A DNA stretch of 64,000 bases from Leptospira fainei serovar Hurstbridge str. BUT 6. GTDB taxonomy: Bacteria > Spirochaetota > Leptospiria > Leptospirales > Leptospiraceae. The notes under the pieces are model-generated. The model was not told the origin of the DNA, did not search any database, and saw nothing but the letters and a program-made list of their open reading frames with translations. The stretch lies in the NCBI RefSeq assembly GCF_000306235.2, contig NZ_AKWZ02000002.1, positions 131,001 through 195,000 of the forward strand, written 5' to 3'. Position numbers and translations under genes: made by a program. Positions 1-9,089 of the stretch are shown piece after piece; the stretch's first letter is position 1; the number at the start of each line of letters is the position of its first letter.

Positions 1-1
1 T

Positions 2-559
2 CGCGGAAGAAAGAAAGTTTTGGTTCTTCACTATACGGGCGAATTTCAGCCGAATAAACCCTCCTATGCTAAGACTTCGCCTCAAAGAATCTTTAGAACT
101 CCGGAAGCGGAGAATTTATTCGACCGGATGATTCAAAAGGAATTCGGATTTTCAATGCGGGAATTTTATTATCAAGAATATCCGGCCTGCCTTTTTTCTC
201 AGGATCGTTCCAGCGAACTCGACTGGAAACGAAGGGTTGAAAATTGCCAACTTCACGTAAAAGAAACCGTCCTAAAAGAAGGAATCAAAGGCATTATATT
301 GCTCGGGGCAGCGGCAACGCTGGCATTCGGAAAAGAAGAGGCAGCTAAGTTACTAGGGAAGACGGTAGAGTTCGAACCGGGCATTCCAATGGTTATATTA
401 CGTTCTCCTGAAGCAATTCTCGCGTCGGAGCACAAAAGAAAAGAAGCCTTACCGGAAACCGTCGAGTTTCAAGAGGCAAAGAAAAAGGAAATCGAAGTCA
501 AGGAAAGTGTTCTTTCCCAATTGAATCGGTTTCACCAAGAGGTTAAAGATCGGATTTGA
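2..559 (+). CDS. uracil-DNA glycosylase-like protein, 5' end outside window
   Basis: The reading frame is open to the left edge, so this is the C-terminal part (185 residues) of a longer protein. Two stretches look like the second half of the uracil-DNA glycosylase fold: an Arg/Glu/Asn-Cys helix followed by a hydrophobic strand ending LLGAAATLAFG (around codons 95-106), then a late segment containing IPMVILRSPEAIL where UDG families carry the HPS-type motif. The second motif is SPE here, so activity is doubtful. The N-terminal catalytic motif would lie off the window. The stop overlaps the TTG start of priA (TTGA), so the two are probably translated together. The family assignment rests on motif appearance only; a related non-catalytic protein is possible. 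Confidence 0.5.
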   Translation, partial: RGRKKVLVLHYTGEFQPNKPSYAKTSPQRIFRTPEAENLFDRMIQKEFGFSMREFYYQEYPACLFSQDRSSELDWKRRVENCQLHVKETVLKEGIKGIILLGAAATLAFGKEEAAKLLGKTVEFEPGIPMVILRSPEAILASEHKRKEALPETVEFQEAKKKEIEVKESVLSQLNRFHQEVKDRI

Positions 560-2499
560 TTCGTTACGCCGAAATCGCTTTTGACCTTCCGATTCAAGAA
601 GACACCTTCACTTACGAAGTTCCGCCGGAAACACCTATCGGAGTCCGCGTAAGAGCGCGATTGAGAGGCCGCAAAGAAGAAGGCATCGTGATGTCCGTTC
701 ACTCGAACGAACCGAGTTACAAGGTTCTTCCGGTTGAAAAAATTATAGATAAGATTCCGATCATCACGGACGAACAGATAAAGCTCGCATATTGGATGAA
801 GGAGCAGTATCTTTCCTCTTTGGGTGAATGCATTCATAAGATGATTCCCAAAGGAAGAAGGCATTCTAAGGCCGTCTTCGATCGAGAAGAAGCCGAATCT
901 CAGCCATTACCGTTAAACGACGAGCAAAAAAAAGCGTATGAGAATATCAAAAGCGATTTTGGTAAAGACGCAGTCCATCTACTTTTCGGAATTACGGGAA
1001 GCGGAAAAACGGAGATTTATCTACATTTAATCGGAGATTTATTAAGAAAAAGTGATAAAGGCGTCTTGCTTTTGGTACCGGAAATCGGATTAACGTACCA
1101 TATTATTCGAAAACTCGAAGCAGTGTTTCCGGGACAAATCGCGCTATTGCATTCCGCATTGAAAGTTTCGGAACGATTTAAAGCGTACATGGATTTATTG
1201 CATGGCAAGAAGAGAATCGCAGTAGGAACACGATCGGCGGTTTTCGCGCCGGTTCCAAAACTCGGCCTAATCATCATAGACGAGGAACACGACGGTTCTT
1301 TCAAGGAACATTCGTCGCCTAGATACCACGCCCGCCAGGTGGCGCTCCAACGGTGTAGAGAGAGTAAAGCCGTCTTAGTTTTGGGCTCGGCAACTCCCGC
1401 GTTGGAAGTCTATCATTTGGCCGTCACAGGTAAAATCGGTTTACAAATCCTAAGTAAGCGCCCCGGAAAAGCAAAACCGCCTCTTGTGAGGATTGTGGAA
1501 AATAGAAAGGATTCCCGACTTATAAGTTCTGATCTAAGCTTTGCCATAAAACAACGCCTAGATCGAAAAGAACAGGTCATTCTTCTCTTAAACAGACGCG
1601 GTTACAGCCCTTTATTATATTCCGAAAATGAAAAGTCTTACGTTCCCTGTCCCAACTGCACGTCCCATCTTTGCTTTCATAAAAAAGGATCCGTCGTTTG
1701 CCATCTTTGCGGTTATACGGATTCTTTAGCACATATAGAAGCGATCCGAGGAGAAAAGTTAGTATTGCTGGGGACCGGCACTCAAAAATTGGAAGAACAT
1801 TTATTAGAAGCATTCCCAGGCTCGAAGATCGAACGTCTTGACCAAGATTCGATCCAAGATCGGTCCTTGTTAACGGAAGTGATAGGTCGACTCGTTCATG
1901 GAGAAATCGATATTCTGACGGGAACTCAAATGATTTCCAAAGGATTAGACGCGGGAAGAGTTACTTTGGTCGGAGTTTTAAATGCAGGAATCGGTTTAGG
2001 GCTTCCTGATTTTAGAGCCGGAGAACGAGTTTTTTCCCTGCTGACACAAGTTGCCGGGCGAGCAGGAAGAGCAGATTTACTCGGTGAAGTCATTATCGAA
2101 ACTCATACGCCGGACCACCCGATCATTCGAATGGCCATCGATCAGAATTACGTAAAATTTTACGAATCGGAACTGCCGATTCGAAGAGAACTGTTCTATC
2201 CTCCATATTCAAGATTGATCCGAATCCTCTCCAGATCGCCGGATGAACAAGCGTCTCTAAAAACGATCGATGCAGTCTCTACGATCCTTAAACGTCATCT
2301 ACCGGATCCTAATACGATCCTTCTCGGCCCTGCGCCTTGTCCTTTTTATAAGATAGATAAAAACTTTAGGAATCATTTACTTATCAAAACCACTGCTCAG
2401 AATAAATGGAGAGAAGTATTGCGGGAGGAAGTAAGAAAGATAAAAATTCCTAAAAACGTTTACTTAGAATTGGATTTTGATCCAGTGGACCTCGTCTGA
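556..2499 (+). CDS. priA: primosomal protein N' (PriA helicase)
   Basis: A superfamily 2 DNA helicase that restarts stalled replication forks by loading the primosome. Of the 647 residues, the N-terminal DNA-binding part fills about 1-110. The Walker A motif ITGSGKT is at about 146-152, the DEEH box at 242-245, and the C-terminal helicase motifs follow, including a GRAGR-type motif VI. PriA normally has eight zinc-binding cysteines between the helicase lobes. Only four are seen here, C365, C368, C382 and C385; the outer two pairs are replaced by LYSENE and by AHIEAIRGEK. The start is TTG, overlapping the previous stop. fmt follows with a one-base overlap. Identity is secure and the reduced zinc site is real in the translation. 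Confidence 0.96.
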   Translation: MIRYAEIAFDLPIQEDTFTYEVPPETPIGVRVRARLRGRKEEGIVMSVHSNEPSYKVLPVEKIIDKIPIITDEQIKLAYWMKEQYLSSLGECIHKMIPKGRRHSKAVFDREEAESQPLPLNDEQKKAYENIKSDFGKDAVHLLFGITGSGKTEIYLHLIGDLLRKSDKGVLLLVPEIGLTYHIIRKLEAVFPGQIALLHSALKVSERFKAYMDLLHGKKRIAVGTRSAVFAPVPKLGLIIIDEEHDGSFKEHSSPRYHARQVALQRCRESKAVLVLGSATPALEVYHLAVTGKIGLQILSKRPGKAKPPLVRIVENRKDSRLISSDLSFAIKQRLDRKEQVILLLNRRGYSPLLYSENEKSYVPCPNCTSHLCFHKKGSVVCHLCGYTDSLAHIEAIRGEKLVLLGTGTQKLEEHLLEAFPGSKIERLDQDSIQDRSLLTEVIGRLVHGEIDILTGTQMISKGLDAGRVTLVGVLNAGIGLGLPDFRAGERVFSLLTQVAGRAGRADLLGEVIIETHTPDHPIIRMAIDQNYVKFYESELPIRRELFYPPYSRLIRILSRSPDEQASLKTIDAVSTILKRHLPDPNTILLGPAPCPFYKIDKNFRNHLLIKTTAQNKWREVLREEVRKIKIPKNVYLELDFDPVDLV

Positions 2500-3443
2500 T
2501 GAAAATCGCATTCTTTGGGACGCCGGAACATTCGGCTAAACTTCTTTCTTCTCTCTTAGAAGAGAAAGATATCGAAATCCTATTCGTAGTCACTAATCCG
2601 GATCGTCCAAAAGGGCGCAGTAAAACCCCGAGCCCTAGTCCGGTAAAAGAAATTGCACAAAATGCCGGAATACCCGTATTTCAATTCGAATCGATTAAAA
2701 GGGAAAGGGAAAAAGCCGTGCAAGAATTTTCCAAATTTCCTGCCGAGTTATACGTAGTCTTCGCCTATGGGTCGATCCTGCCAAAAGAAGTCTTTCAATT
2801 TCCTAAATTCGGCTCGATTAACTTACACGGATCGCTTCTACCCGATTTGCGAGGCGCCTCGCCGGTGCAAACTGCTCTTTGGAAAGGATACTCTAAGACA
2901 GGTATCAGTATTCAATATATCGGGGAGGGCATGGACGAAGGGGACATCATTCAAGAAAAAGAAATTTCGATTTCGATGGAAGATGACACGGGCACACTGA
3001 TGGATAAAATTACCCAGGCCGGGATCGAATGCCTTAGGCAGCTACTCAAAGGAAGTAGAACGGAATTCTTTCCGGCGATCGGACAAGACCATTCTAAAGC
3101 AACCTATTGTACGAAACTGAAATCGGAGGATCGAATTTTGGATTTTACTCTTCCTGCAATCGACGTACATAATCGAATTCGAGCCTTAGCTCCCGATCCC
3201 GGTGCGGTTTGCAGTTTTCGAGATAAACGCCTGGTTCTGCGAAAAACGATTTGGACCGATATCTTGGAAGAGCCGACTTTACCTGGAAGATTGAAACGAA
3301 TGGACAGAAAAGGCCTTCTTTTTCAGTGTGGAGATGGTCGATTCTTGGAAGTCATCTCTCTTCAACCGGAGAATAAGAACCGCATGAGTGCGGCGGATTT
3401 CCTGAACGGCTTCCGCATCACAGAAGAGGACCGGTTCCAGTGA
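2499..3443 (+). CDS. fmt: methionyl-tRNA formyltransferase
   Basis: Transfers a formyl group from 10-formyl-tetrahydrofolate to initiator Met-tRNA. At 314 residues it is a normal length. The N-terminal Rossmann-like formyltransferase domain starts MKIAFFGTPEHS and contains the signature SLLPDLRGASPVQTALWKG, where the family has HxSLLPxxRGxxP, and the FAYGSILPKE strand. The C-terminal anticodon-side domain starts near residue 205. The ATG overlaps the priA stop (TGATG). The priA-fmt order is a common bacterial neighbourhood. Peptide deformylase, often adjacent elsewhere, is not in this window. Confidence 0.97.
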   Translation: MKIAFFGTPEHSAKLLSSLLEEKDIEILFVVTNPDRPKGRSKTPSPSPVKEIAQNAGIPVFQFESIKREREKAVQEFSKFPAELYVVFAYGSILPKEVFQFPKFGSINLHGSLLPDLRGASPVQTALWKGYSKTGISIQYIGEGMDEGDIIQEKEISISMEDDTGTLMDKITQAGIECLRQLLKGSRTEFFPAIGQDHSKATYCTKLKSEDRILDFTLPAIDVHNRIRALAPDPGAVCSFRDKRLVLRKTIWTDILEEPTLPGRLKRMDRKGLLFQCGDGRFLEVISLQPENKNRMSAADFLNGFRITEEDRFQ

Positions 3444-4441
3444 CTCAGGAAGAACTCCGTTCCAAATACCTCCCCATCGGGGGTTATCTATTTTTTATCG
3501 CATTCGCTTTGGTCGTTTTTTTTATCGCGGCCTTTCTAGTGGTTTTTGTTCGCACCAAAAGTTCTACCTTGGTGGTCATGCCCGACGTTGTAGGGAAGTC
3601 CTATAATGAAGTGCATAATGAATTGAGCCGCCTTCAGCTGAAGATTCGACTCGAATCCAAACGATATCCGGATAAGACGGATGGAATCATTATTTATCAA
3701 TCCATTCGTCCGGGTCGAGAAATTGAGGCAGGATCGAAAGTGTCTCTAACGGTGAATATCGGATTGGATCGACTCATCATGCCCGAATTGAAAGGTCAGA
3801 CGCTTGCGTCCGCTAAGAACGCCCTTGAAAAAGTCCTATCGGGAGAAACATACGTATCTCTACAACTAGGCGGGGTAACGTACGTGGAACCTAAGGAAGG
3901 CGAGCTTCCCGATACGGTCGTAGATCAAATCCCTGAAGCGGGAAAAAATACGACGGCAAGAGAGAAAGTCTTTCTCTTAGTTACGAAAGCTTCGGTAAAA
4001 AAGAAAGATAGTGAGCCGCAGACTCTGGATTTTAAACCAGGCGATTCTTTCGTATTTGCACAAAGAACGTTAGCTCGCGCAGGAATTCCCTCAAAAGCCG
4101 AAGTAGTCGAAACGAAATTTCGCCCTGAAAGCGGAAAAATCGAATCGGTACAAAAGATCGGATCCGAATATCGGTTCAAAGTATTTTATTTCGAACCGGA
4201 AGACAGAGTAGAAAGCGGCTATGAAAGCTTCGAATATAAGATCCGAGACAACGGAAATTATAAATTAGTTCTGAAAGATCAGAAAGACGAATCTAAGCAA
4301 ATCGAATTATCCGCGGCAACCCCATACCAAGAAGGGGAAAAAATCCAAACAGTATTTTATCGGGCAGGCGATGTCACTTTGGTCCTATTGGATCAATCCG
4401 GTTCGAAAGTAAAATCCAAAGACTACGAGAACGAATTTTGA
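3440..4441 (+). CDS. membrane-anchored PASTA domain protein
   Basis: A 333-residue single-pass membrane protein. A strong hydrophobic segment lies at about 15-36, followed by two clear PASTA repeats (about 46-112 and 113-184, each starting with a MPD/MPE-type strand and containing the GxxxxxA helix). A lysine-rich linker and a less recognisable C-terminal domain follow. PASTA domains bind muropeptides or beta-lactams in Ser/Thr kinases and penicillin-binding proteins, but no kinase or transpeptidase domain is present, so this is probably a cell-wall-sensing or scaffold protein facing the periplasm. The GTG start overlaps the fmt stop (GTGA), and the stop overlaps the TTG of rpe. The exact role is unknown. 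Confidence 0.85.
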   Translation: MTQEELRSKYLPIGGYLFFIAFALVVFFIAAFLVVFVRTKSSTLVVMPDVVGKSYNEVHNELSRLQLKIRLESKRYPDKTDGIIIYQSIRPGREIEAGSKVSLTVNIGLDRLIMPELKGQTLASAKNALEKVLSGETYVSLQLGGVTYVEPKEGELPDTVVDQIPEAGKNTTAREKVFLLVTKASVKKKDSEPQTLDFKPGDSFVFAQRTLARAGIPSKAEVVETKFRPESGKIESVQKIGSEYRFKVFYFEPEDRVESGYESFEYKIRDNGNYKLVLKDQKDESKQIELSAATPYQEGEKIQTVFYRAGDVTLVLLDQSGSKVKSKDYENEF

Positions 4442-5088
4442 AAATCTCCGCCTCCATCTTAGCAACCCAACTAACTTCGCTTTCTTCTCAGATTCCTTCC
4501 TTCCAATTAGAAAACATCGATTTGATTCATATGGATGTGATGGACGGAAATTTCGTGCCACAAATCAGCTTTGGAGAGGCGATCACTAAAGAAGTAAAGG
4601 GTATGACCTCCATCCCGTTGGATGTACATCTAATGGTAGAGAGGCCTGAAAATCATGTTCCTAAGTATTACGAACTGAATCCTTATTGCATTACGTTTCA
4701 TGCGGAGACGACGAGATTCCCGATCCGTTTGGCCCAAGAAATTAAGAAGAACGGACCGAAAGTAGGCGTTTCTCTAAACCCGGGTACGCCAGTTTCCGCA
4801 TTAGAAACCCTACTTCCTTATATCGATTTAGTGCTGATCATGACGGTTGAGCCCGGTTTCTACGGCCAAAAGTTCGTCGAGGGCGGAATGGAAAAGATTA
4901 GGAAAGTAAAATCTTTAATCGCATCTTATCCAATCGAACTTGAGGTAGACGGCGGCGTTAATGACTCTAATATTCTAGACTTAGCAAAAGCTGGCGTGGA
5001 TATTTGCGTAGTCGGCGCAGGTCTATTCAAGTCAGGACATCCTAACGATAACGGAAAAAACCTGAAGAAACTCGCATCCGGAACCTGA
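4438..5088 (+). CDS. rpe: ribulose-phosphate 3-epimerase
   Basis: Interconverts D-ribulose 5-phosphate and D-xylulose 5-phosphate in the pentose phosphate pathway. The 216-residue TIM barrel shows the family motifs in order: SASILA at the N-terminus, [16 protein letters not shown] (metal-binding His/Asp), [10 protein letters not shown], the [12 protein letters not shown] loop, and the phosphate-binding EVDGGV. It starts with TTG inside the stop of the PASTA gene (TTGA overlap), the fourth such overlap in a row from position 556. A 163-base gap with a new promoter follows, so rpe is probably the last gene of the priA operon. Confidence 0.97.
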   Translation: MKISASILATQLTSLSSQIPSFQLENIDLIHMDVMDGNFVPQISFGEAITKEVKGMTSIPLDVHLMVERPENHVPKYYELNPYCITFHAETTRFPIRLAQEIKKNGPKVGVSLNPGTPVSALETLLPYIDLVLIMTVEPGFYGQKFVEGGMEKIRKVKSLIASYPIELEVDGGVNDSNILDLAKAGVDICVVGAGLFKSGHPNDNGKNLKKLASGT

Positions 5089-5164
5089 GAACTAAGGATT
5101 CCTTTCCTAGCATCTACTTAAAATGAAGATGAAAGGGAAACAAGGCACATAATGCCGTAAAACC

Positions 5165-5192
5165 TTGACAGTCGGTAACGGCTCTAAAAAAT
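5165..5192 (+). promoter_or_regulatory. candidate sigma-70 promoter of the rpsP operon
   Basis: A perfect -35 box TTGACA (5165-5170) is followed after 16 bases by an imperfect -10 box AAAAAT (5187-5192; four of six consensus positions). Transcription would begin near 5199, giving a leader of about 53 bases that opens with the hairpin at 5203-5225. The box positions are read directly; promoter function is inferred. Confidence 0.45.
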
Positions 5193-5202
5193 GGCTTATT
5201 AA

Positions 5203-5225
5203 GGCAAACTGTGCTTCAGTTTGCC
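5203..5225 (+). promoter_or_regulatory. perfect hairpin in the rpsP leader
   Basis: GGCAAACTG and CAGTTTGCC form a perfect 9-bp stem closed by the 5-base loop TGCTT. It would lie within a few bases of the predicted 5' end of the rpsP mRNA and 26 bases upstream of the TTG start. No U-run follows, so it is not an intrinsic terminator. It could stabilise the transcript or act as a protein-binding site for feedback on the ribosomal protein operon. Confidence 0.6.
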
Positions 5226-5251
5226 ATCGTATCCAACGAAGGATTTTTACT

Positions 5252-5518
5252 TTGGTTAAGATCAGATTACAGAGAACTGGAGCCAAAAACAACCCGCACT
5301 ATCGGGTCGTAGCAGCGGATAGCCGCTCTCCTCGCGACGGAAAGTTTATTGATATTCTAGGGCATTATCACCCGGCGGAAATCAAAGGACAAACCGTTTT
5401 AGACAAAACGAAAGTTTTGGATTGGCTAAAAAAGGGTGCTCAACCTACGGGAACCGTACTGAACCTCATTAAAAATGAGGGAATCTGGGCGGAATACAAA
5501 CAAGCCGCTAAGAAGTAA
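5252..5518 (+). CDS. rpsP: 30S ribosomal protein S16
   Basis: An 88-residue ribosomal protein starting [19 protein letters not shown] after the initiator, the canonical S16 N-terminus, followed by [19 protein letters not shown] chose the TTG at 5252 because S16 begins exactly there and an AAGGA Shine-Dalgarno lies about 8 bases upstream; the open frame continues further upstream but that extension is non-homologous leader. It heads the conserved rpsP-khpA-rimM-trmD-rplS operon, and its TAA overlaps the ATG of khpA. Confidence 0.96.
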   Translation: MVKIRLQRTGAKNNPHYRVVAADSRSPRDGKFIDILGHYHPAEIKGQTVLDKTKVLDWLKKGAQPTGTVLNLIKNEGIWAEYKQAAKK

Positions 5519-5748
5519 TGGAAGAACTAATCCGCTACATCGTAACTTCCCTGGTAGATTATCCGGAGGAGATTTCCGTAACGGAAATAGAAGGCGAGGA
5601 GCAAACGGTTTTAGAACTGAGGGTTTCTCCGAAAGACGTAGGGAAAGTGATCGGTAAAAACGGCAGGATTGCAAAATCTCTACGCGCAATTCTAACTGCT
5701 GCTTCCATTAAAGCGGGCAAAAATATCTCCCTGGAAATTATTGACTGA
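5518..5748 (+). CDS. khpA: KH domain RNA-binding protein KhpA
   Basis: A 76-residue single KH domain protein of the YlqC/KhpA family. The KH signature [17 protein letters not shown] (about 47-63) includes the GxxG loop that contacts RNA. In Firmicutes KhpA pairs with KhpB and binds many RNAs, affecting cell division and ribosome function. Its position between rpsP and rimM is the classic one. The start ATG overlaps the rpsP stop, and the gene overlaps rimM by 8 bases. Confidence 0.93.
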   Translation: MEELIRYIVTSLVDYPEEISVTEIEGEEQTVLELRVSPKDVGKVIGKNGRIAKSLRAILTAASIKAGKNISLEIID

Positions 5749-6259
5749 GAATCTAATCCTTGCCGGTAAGCTAGGGAAACCCTTTGGATTAAAGGGTTTC
5801 ATCCGGCTTGTTGCCCAAGATAGTTCCCTTCCTACTCTCAAACATCCCTTGTCCGTCACTCTTCGCTTTCCGGGTAAACCTGACCTTTCCCTAATTTTAT
5901 TGGAAACTAAGATTCATTCTGGTAGAATTCACCTTCGTTTCCAGGATTATAGCAGTCCGGAAGACTCGACAAAGTTGACCGGGGCGAGCGTTTTTGTGGA
6001 TCGCTCAGTCTTTCCGCCGAGTCAAGGTGATGAATACTATCTTTTCGAACTCAAGGGTCTTCGCGGAATCGCAGAATCCGGCGAGGATTTGAATTGGATC
6101 TTGGAGGATATCATGGAAAATCCTGCGCATCCGATTTTATTGTTTCGAGAAGGGGAGAAAGAGATTCTAGTCCCTTTTATCGATCAGTTTGTCGGGAAGG
6201 TAATTCTGGCCGACGGGAAAATCTTTCTTAAGAACCCGGAGATTTGGGATGAAGTTTAA
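5741..6259 (+). CDS. rimM: 16S rRNA processing protein RimM
   Basis: A 30S maturation factor that binds ribosomal protein S19 and helps assemble the 30S head. The 172 residues include the N-terminal [16 protein letters not shown] motif of the RimM beta-barrel and a C-terminal PRC-barrel-like region (YYLFELKGL, then PFIDQFV). The TTG start lies inside khpA, and the end overlaps trmD by 11 bases. The sequence is divergent in the middle, but the context is decisive. Confidence 0.92.
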   Translation: MTENLILAGKLGKPFGLKGFIRLVAQDSSLPTLKHPLSVTLRFPGKPDLSLILLETKIHSGRIHLRFQDYSSPEDSTKLTGASVFVDRSVFPPSQGDEYYLFELKGLRGIAESGEDLNWILEDIMENPAHPILLFREGEKEILVPFIDQFVGKVILADGKIFLKNPEIWDEV

Positions 6260-6917
6260 CTTTATCACTCTTTTTCCTTCTAAAATCCAATCCTACTTTG
6301 CCGAAGGGCTTCAAGAAAAGGCGATTCGAAACGGAGTCTTCTCGATCAATGTAGTACATCTCCGTGACTATTCCAACAATAAGCATTTTAAAGTGGATGA
6401 TACTCCTTATGGCGGCGGTCCGGGAATGCTATTGAAAGTCGAGCCAGTTCATCTCGCACTCCAATCGTTGAGAGAAGAGAAAGGACTCGTGATCATGACG
6501 ACTCCTTCCGGAATTCCATTCACTCAGGAAATAGCAGTTAAGCTTGCAAAGAAAGAGGGCCCAATCACTCTCATATCCGGTTACTACGAAGGCGTGGACC
6601 ATCGAGTTACCGAACATCTTGTTGACATAGAACTGTCCCTTGGAAATTATGTAATCTCAGCCGGAGATTTGGCCAGCCTTTGTATAGTAGATGCAGTGTC
6701 CAGGCTTTTGCCGGGATTTATGGGCGACCAAGAAAGTCTGGAAGACGAGTCGCATAATGATCGGGACGTACTAGAGTATCCCCAATATACGAAGCCTTCC
6801 GAATATAACGGGTGGCAAGTTCCCGAGGTTCTACTTAGCGGAAACCACGCTGCAATTGAATCTTGGCGCGAGAGTAACAGAAAGAGAATCAACCCCGATA
6901 AAACGAGGAATCTATGA
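6249..6917 (+). CDS. trmD: tRNA (guanine37-N1)-methyltransferase
   Basis: SAM-dependent SPOUT-class enzyme that methylates G37 next to the anticodon to prevent +1 frameshifting. The 222 residues carry the hallmark [12 protein letters not shown] (about 44-55), the knot region [13 protein letters not shown], and [14 protein letters not shown], followed by the C-terminal helix with LEYPQYTKP. The length is slightly short of the E. coli enzyme but complete. It overlaps rimM at its start and rplS by 4 bases at its end. Confidence 0.97.
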   Translation: MKFNFITLFPSKIQSYFAEGLQEKAIRNGVFSINVVHLRDYSNNKHFKVDDTPYGGGPGMLLKVEPVHLALQSLREEKGLVIMTTPSGIPFTQEIAVKLAKKEGPITLISGYYEGVDHRVTEHLVDIELSLGNYVISAGDLASLCIVDAVSRLLPGFMGDQESLEDESHNDRDVLEYPQYTKPSEYNGWQVPEVLLSGNHAAIESWRESNRKRINPDKTRNL

Positions 6918-7342
6918 AAGAACTTCTTAAGGGCGGATTGCCCACTGACCCTAACCGTACCCTGAATTTCAATGTCGGGGATACCGTTAAAGTACATTAT
7001 AAAATCCAAGAATCCGGAAAAGAGCGCATTCAGGTATATGAAGGGGTAGTGATTTCTATCGCCAACGGCGGTAACGGAAAGTCTTTCACCGTACGACGCA
7101 TTTCTTATGATGTGGGTGTTGAACGAGTATTTCCGCTGTATTCACCTCGAATCGCAAAGATCGAACTAATCCGTAAGGGACGAGTTCGTCGTTCTAAGCT
7201 CTTCTTCCTCCGCGAACGTTCCGGCAAATCGGCTCGTATACGCGAATTGAAAGGTGGAAAAACCTTAGTAGCCGAAGATAAAAAACGCCAAGCGGCTGCC
7301 GATGCTGCGGCGACCACTTCCGGAGTTCCGGCTTCGGAATAA
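6914..7342 (+). CDS. rplS: 50S ribosomal protein L19
   Basis: L19 lies at the 30S-50S interface. The first 115 residues are canonical: [46 protein letters not shown] and [18 protein letters not shown]. The last 25 residues or so are an Ala/Lys-rich tail absent from shorter homologues. The ATG overlaps the trmD stop. rnhB begins 6 bases downstream. Confidence 0.97.
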   Translation: MKELLKGGLPTDPNRTLNFNVGDTVKVHYKIQESGKERIQVYEGVVISIANGGNGKSFTVRRISYDVGVERVFPLYSPRIAKIELIRKGRVRRSKLFFLRERSGKSARIRELKGGKTLVAEDKKRQAAADAAATTSGVPASE

Positions 7343-7348
7343 GAACCT

Positions 7349-8014
7349 TTGTCGACGGGAAACTTCGAACCGGAAGAATCCCGTTTTTTCCCCCACGGGA
7401 TCCCCTGTGGAATTGATGAAGCGGGTCGGGGACCTTACGCAGGTCCCTTATCGCTCGCACTCGTCGCATTTTCTCCGGAAATTTTAGAATCTATCTTGGC
7501 CGGTGAATGCTTGCCTGGATTGAACGATTCCAAGAAACTTTCCGAATCCAAGAGAGAAAGACTCTATTCCCAAATACGTGCCATTGCCAGTATTTGCTGT
7601 CACACCTTCGTATCCCACTCCTTCATCGATCGCAACGGGATCAATCGTGCCGTTCTTGAAGGCATTCAGAAGTGTTACAGAATGGCGCTTCGGGCACCGA
7701 TAGCGAAAGTAGGCGGTTCACTGACTCTCCTGATCGATGGAAATTATAATTTTTCTAAATATCCCGAATCCAAGCTCATTTCGTCTAAGTCTCACTATTA
7801 TACGAAGGGGGATTCCCGTATTGTAAGCATTTCGGCGGCTTCCATCATCGCAAAAGTAACCCGGGATCGTTGGATGACGGGAATTGCCGTTAAATTTCCC
7901 GGTTACGGATTCGAATCTCATAAGGGATATGGTAGCGCAAAACATGAGGAATCGATTCGAACCTTAGGTCTCTGCAAAATTCACCGACGCTCCTTTACAA
8001 AGAAATTCCAATGA
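7349..8014 (+). CDS. rnhB: ribonuclease HII
   Basis: Cleaves RNA in RNA-DNA hybrids and removes single ribonucleotides from DNA. Of 221 residues, the active-site motif [14 protein letters not shown] places the first two acidic residues at D23 and E24; the later LLIDGNY and [12 protein letters not shown] segments carry the remaining conserved residues. It starts with TTG six bases after rplS. The rplS-rnhB order matches many bacteria. The stop overlaps the next gene by 4 bases. Confidence 0.96.
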   Translation: MSTGNFEPEESRFFPHGIPCGIDEAGRGPYAGPLSLALVAFSPEILESILAGECLPGLNDSKKLSESKRERLYSQIRAIASICCHTFVSHSFIDRNGINRAVLEGIQKCYRMALRAPIAKVGGSLTLLIDGNYNFSKYPESKLISSKSHYYTKGDSRIVSISAASIIAKVTRDRWMTGIAVKFPGYGFESHKGYGSAKHEESIRTLGLCKIHRRSFTKKFQ

Positions 8015-8820
8015 GTCCAATCCCTCCTATTCCATTCAATCCACGAGAAGTTCCTAAGGTACCGCAGGTCCGAAATCCTAACGCGGAGCCAGTCCGAAGC
8101 GTAGACTCGATCGGGTTCATCCATCTCATTTCGCCGCCGGAAACGTTTGACGGCGAATCCAAGGAAGCTCCTTTTTTTAGAGTCTGGGTTAGAGAAGGAA
8201 GTAGGGAAGGAAAAGCGAAACTATTCTGGGAAGGCGAGACGCACGAAGTTCGCACTGAAACTCCCTTGCTTGAGGGAGAAGAGTTAAAATTAGAACGTTT
8301 CCTGACTAGCCAAGGATCCAAATGGCGAATTCGGGAAAGACGACTAACGGAGAAGCCGGAATCAAACGAAGTTCTTTCTCCTCCAAAAACGGGGTTATTT
8401 GAAACTCTGGAAAAAATTCTGAAACATGAGGATGGTCCACAGTCCCAGGAAGGAATTCTTTCGTTCCTGAAAACGTATTTTCCATTTCTAAATTGGAAAT
8501 CGGATACCCCGGTTTTTTCCTGGGAACTTCCAAAGGAAGGACAGGCGGAAGGATATCTGGGAGAGGATGCTCAGGGCAAAGTTTTTATTTTGCGCATTGA
8601 AAGCAAAACCCGGGAACCGAGTTTATATCGCCTTCAATGGAAGGCAAGGGATGCTTCCGACTTGATTCTAGGAGCCACTTATAGTAGCTTTAAAATGTAC
8701 TTGCATATGGGAGAAAATCGGAAAAAATTCATGCAATTTCTGGAAGAATACGGTGTACGATTCCAAGAAGTCAGAATTTCGTACAAACCTTCCTACCAGA
8801 GGAGGGAATGGAACGCATGA
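8011..8820 (+). CDS. conserved protein of the rnhB-FlhB-like pair, FliK/YlqG-like
   Basis: A 269-residue protein without a signal peptide or membrane segment. The N-terminus is proline-rich. The C-terminal third has FliK-like features: alternating hydrophobic strands, a helix with [21 protein letters not shown], and a final strand with basic residues. In Bacillus subtilis the gene after rnhB is ylqG, followed by ylqH, which encodes an FlhB C-terminus-like protein; the same order is seen here. I therefore suggest a YlqG/FliK-like role, but the family match is by context and general appearance, not by a diagnostic motif. Confidence 0.5.
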   Translation: MSPIPPIPFNPREVPKVPQVRNPNAEPVRSVDSIGFIHLISPPETFDGESKEAPFFRVWVREGSREGKAKLFWEGETHEVRTETPLLEGEELKLERFLTSQGSKWRIRERRLTEKPESNEVLSPPKTGLFETLEKILKHEDGPQSQEGILSFLKTYFPFLNWKSDTPVFSWELPKEGQAEGYLGEDAQGKVFILRIESKTREPSLYRLQWKARDASDLILGATYSSFKMYLHMGENRKKFMQFLEEYGVRFQEVRISYKPSYQRREWNA

Positions 8821-9074
8821 AATTAGGAATTGCTCTTAAGTTCGTGCCAGATCGCGAATCGGCTCCTAAAGTCATAGCAACCGGAGAAGGTATTTTAGCC
8901 GATCGAATTCGCCTAGTGGCCGAGAATCATAAGATTCCAATCGTAGCGAACGCTCCATTGGCCGAGGCTTTATCCCCGTTACCTGTAGGAGAGGAAATTC
9001 CGGAGAATTTATATCGGGCAGTTGCAGCGGTTTTCGCATACTTGTTAGGAGAAAACGTGCCAAGTGAAATGTAA
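8817..9074 (+). CDS. FlhB C-terminal domain-like protein (YlqH/FlhX type)
   Basis: An 85-residue soluble protein corresponding to the cytoplasmic C-terminal domain of the flagellar export switch FlhB. It begins just after where FlhB has its NPTH self-cleavage site: [22 protein letters not shown], then IPIVANAPLAEAL and an IPENLYRAVAAVFAYLLG helix. There are no membrane helices and no NPTH. I prefer ATG 8817 over ATG 8808 because GGAGGG at 8801-8806 is 10 bases from 8817 but only one base from 8808, and 8817 overlaps the previous stop. Such solitary domains can substitute for cleaved FlhB-C in export specificity in some bacteria. Confidence 0.8.
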   Translation: MKLGIALKFVPDRESAPKVIATGEGILADRIRLVAENHKIPIVANAPLAEALSPLPVGEEIPENLYRAVAAVFAYLLGENVPSEM

Positions 9075-9089
9075 TAAGGATTTGAAAAG

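Noticed and set aside
5165..5251. 29-codon N-terminal extension of the S16 frame
   Set aside because: S16 homology begins exactly at TTG 5252 with a good AAGGA before it. The extension contains the promoter and hairpin.
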